DNA from: Verrucomicrobiota bacterium
GTDB taxonomy: Bacteria; Verrucomicrobiota; Verrucomicrobiia; Chthoniobacterales; UBA6821
DNA: 7,055 bases
NCBI GenBank assembly: GCA_016871655.1
Contig: VHCR01000075.1
Span: 1 to 7,055, forward strand
Direction of reading: 5' to 3'
Shown here in pieces: positions 6,591-7,055 of this stretch. The position numbers and the translations under genes were made by a program. A model generated the notes under the pieces. It saw only the letters and a list, made by a program, of their open reading frames with translations, made no database searches and was not told the origin of the DNA. The stretch's first letter is position 1. Every line of letters starts with the position of its first letter.

Positions 6591-6622
6591 GTTGAAGGGT
6601 TGAAGAGTTGAAAGGTTGAAGG
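6591..6622 (+). repeat. Left array of an 8-bp repeat (GTTGAARR)
   Basis: Four adjacent units: GTTGAAGG, GTTGAAGA, GTTGAAAG, GTTGAAGG. The array from 6599, extended to 6627 through TTTT, forms the left arm of an inverted repeat with 6770-6798. Confidence 0.85.
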
Positions 6623-6663
6623 GTTTTAACCTAAGAACGTGAACGAAAATAAAAAGGCGAGAT

Positions 6664-6692
6664 AATATCGTTGCGTTTAGACCAAATGTCAA
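6664..6692 (-). promoter_or_regulatory. Candidate sigma-70-type promoter for typA
   Basis: On the minus strand TTGACA (6692-6687) matches the -35 consensus exactly. At a 17-base gap lies GATATT (6669-6664), four of six to the -10 consensus, with TATTAT overlapping at 19 bases. Initiation near 6657 would give a leader of about 115 bases containing the 8-bp repeats and the palindrome. It lies inside the inverted-repeat unit. Confidence 0.45.
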
Positions 6693-6773
6693 TATTCAAC
6701 TAATATCATCTTTTAAGAGCGAGCTATTAAAATAAAGGATTCGTATTTCAGTTATGAAGATCTATTTTAAAAA

Positions 6774-6797
6774 CTTTTCAACTTTTCAACTCTTCAA
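6774..6797 (-). repeat. Right array of the 8-bp repeat, inverted
   Basis: CTTTTCAA, CTTTTCAA, CTCTTCAA in tandem, i.e. TTGAAGAG and TTGAAAAG units on the minus strand. With flanking bases (6770-6798) it matches the reverse complement of 6599-6627 at 26 of 29 positions. The three differences are all G versus A and leave G-U pairs in a plus-strand RNA. Confidence 0.85.
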
Positions 6798-6799
6798 CA

Positions 6800-6834
6800 G
6801 CTACGAATTCCTGCTTTTGCAGGAATGATGTAGC
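6800..6834. repeat. REP-like hairpin before the pseudouridine synthase gene
   Basis: ATTCCTGC (6807-6814) and GCAGGAAT (6819-6826) form a perfect 8-bp stem with a TTTT loop; outside a small internal loop GCTAC (6800-6804) pairs with GTAGC (6830-6834). Short palindromes of this ATTCC-GC/GC-GGAAT form are dispersed in many bacterial genomes. It ends 16 bases before the next start codon, so it would be part of that gene's leader. Confidence 0.6.
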
Positions 6835-6850
6835 GTTCAACATTTTTTCC

Positions 6851-7055
6851 ATGCTTCTCGCCTTTCACAAGCCGTACGGTGTTCTTTCTCAGTTCACCCC
6901 AGATGGGTCTTCCAATCGGACACTGGCAGAATTTGGATTTCCAAAACATGTTTATCCCCTCGGACGCTTGGATGCTGATTCGGAGGGGCTCTTGCTTTTG
7001 AGTGATGAAGCGGGATTGAATACGCAGTTGCTAGATCCGAAACACGCTCATCAAC
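6851..7055 (+). CDS. rluE: 23S rRNA pseudouridine synthase, RsuA/RluE type, partial
   Basis: ATG at 6851, 68 codons before the right edge. The N-terminus MLLAFHKPYGVLSQF and the catalytic block LGRLDADSEGLLLLSDE (about 37-53, with the catalytic aspartate at 41 in GRLD) are diagnostic of the RsuA/RluB/RluE/RluF pseudouridine synthases, which isomerise a specific uridine in rRNA. There is no S4 RNA-binding domain before the catalytic domain, which favours the RluE type (23S rRNA position 2457 in E. coli) over RsuA, RluB or RluF. The C-terminus is outside the window, so the subgroup is not certain. It is transcribed divergently from typA. No Shine-Dalgarno is visible; a REP-like hairpin lies 16 bases upstream. 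Confidence 0.88.
   Translation, partial: MLLAFHKPYGVLSQFTPDGSSNRTLAEFGFPKHVYPLGRLDADSEGLLLLSDEAGLNTQLLDPKHAHQ

Larger units (their letters stand above)
6542..6850. other. Divergent spacer between typA and the pseudouridine synthase gene
   Basis: 309 bases without a convincing gene. From left to right it holds a 38-nt palindrome (6551-6588), four copies of an 8-bp unit (6591-6622), an AT-rich core with a candidate typA promoter (6664-6692), three inverted copies of the 8-bp unit (6774-6797) and a REP-like hairpin (6800-6834). No tRNA-like fold was recognised. No clear promoter for the rightward gene was found. Confidence 0.7.

Noticed and set aside
6753..6830. 24-codon plus-strand ORF beginning MKIYFKNFSTF
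   Set aside because: It is made of the inverted 8-bp repeats and the hairpin, without ribosome site or protein-like content.

Overview
Bacterial chromosomal window with seven genes or gene fragments, most of them on the minus strand. The 3' half is housekeeping: reading leftwards, typA/bipA (ribosome-associated GTPase), yebC (YebC/PmpR/TACO1 family translation or transcription factor) and a secreted protein gene that is frameshifted just after its signal peptide. Facing away from typA, a 23S rRNA pseudouridine synthase of the RluE type begins on the plus strand and runs off the right edge. The 5' half holds a minus-strand pair, a membrane fatty-acid desaturase followed by an FAD-dependent amine-oxidase-like protein (COG2907 type). 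They are joined by a 4-base ATGA stop/start overlap, and the second runs off the left edge. This pair looks like part of a lipid-modification operon.

Between the two blocks sits a mobile unit of about 1.2 kb: a REP-associated tyrosine transposase (RAYT, IS200-like HUH family) on the plus strand, flanked by 49-bp imperfect inverted repeats (45/49 identical) built round a small GTCGG-T-CCGAC palindrome. The left end carries extra tandem copies of the palindrome unit. Between this element and the desaturase is what looks like the 3' remnant of another minus-strand gene.

The 309-bp divergent spacer between typA and the pseudouridine synthase is unusually structured. It has a 38-nt near-perfect palindrome just before the typA start, arrays of an 8-bp unit (TTGAARRG) in opposite orientations that form a 29-bp inverted repeat about 200 bp across, a candidate typA promoter inside that repeat, and a separate REP-like hairpin just before the pseudouridine synthase start.

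Organism: a Gram-negative-type, moderately AT-leaning bacterium. The RAYT C-terminal region, the MGR-type YebC and the absence of recognisable Shine-Dalgarno sequences at all seven gene starts are compatible with a PVC-group (Verrucomicrobiota-like) or other uncultured lineage, but this is a guess from remembered family features. No completely new multi-gene system is visible. The most interesting material is the repeat and palindrome architecture around the RAYT element and upstream of typA.
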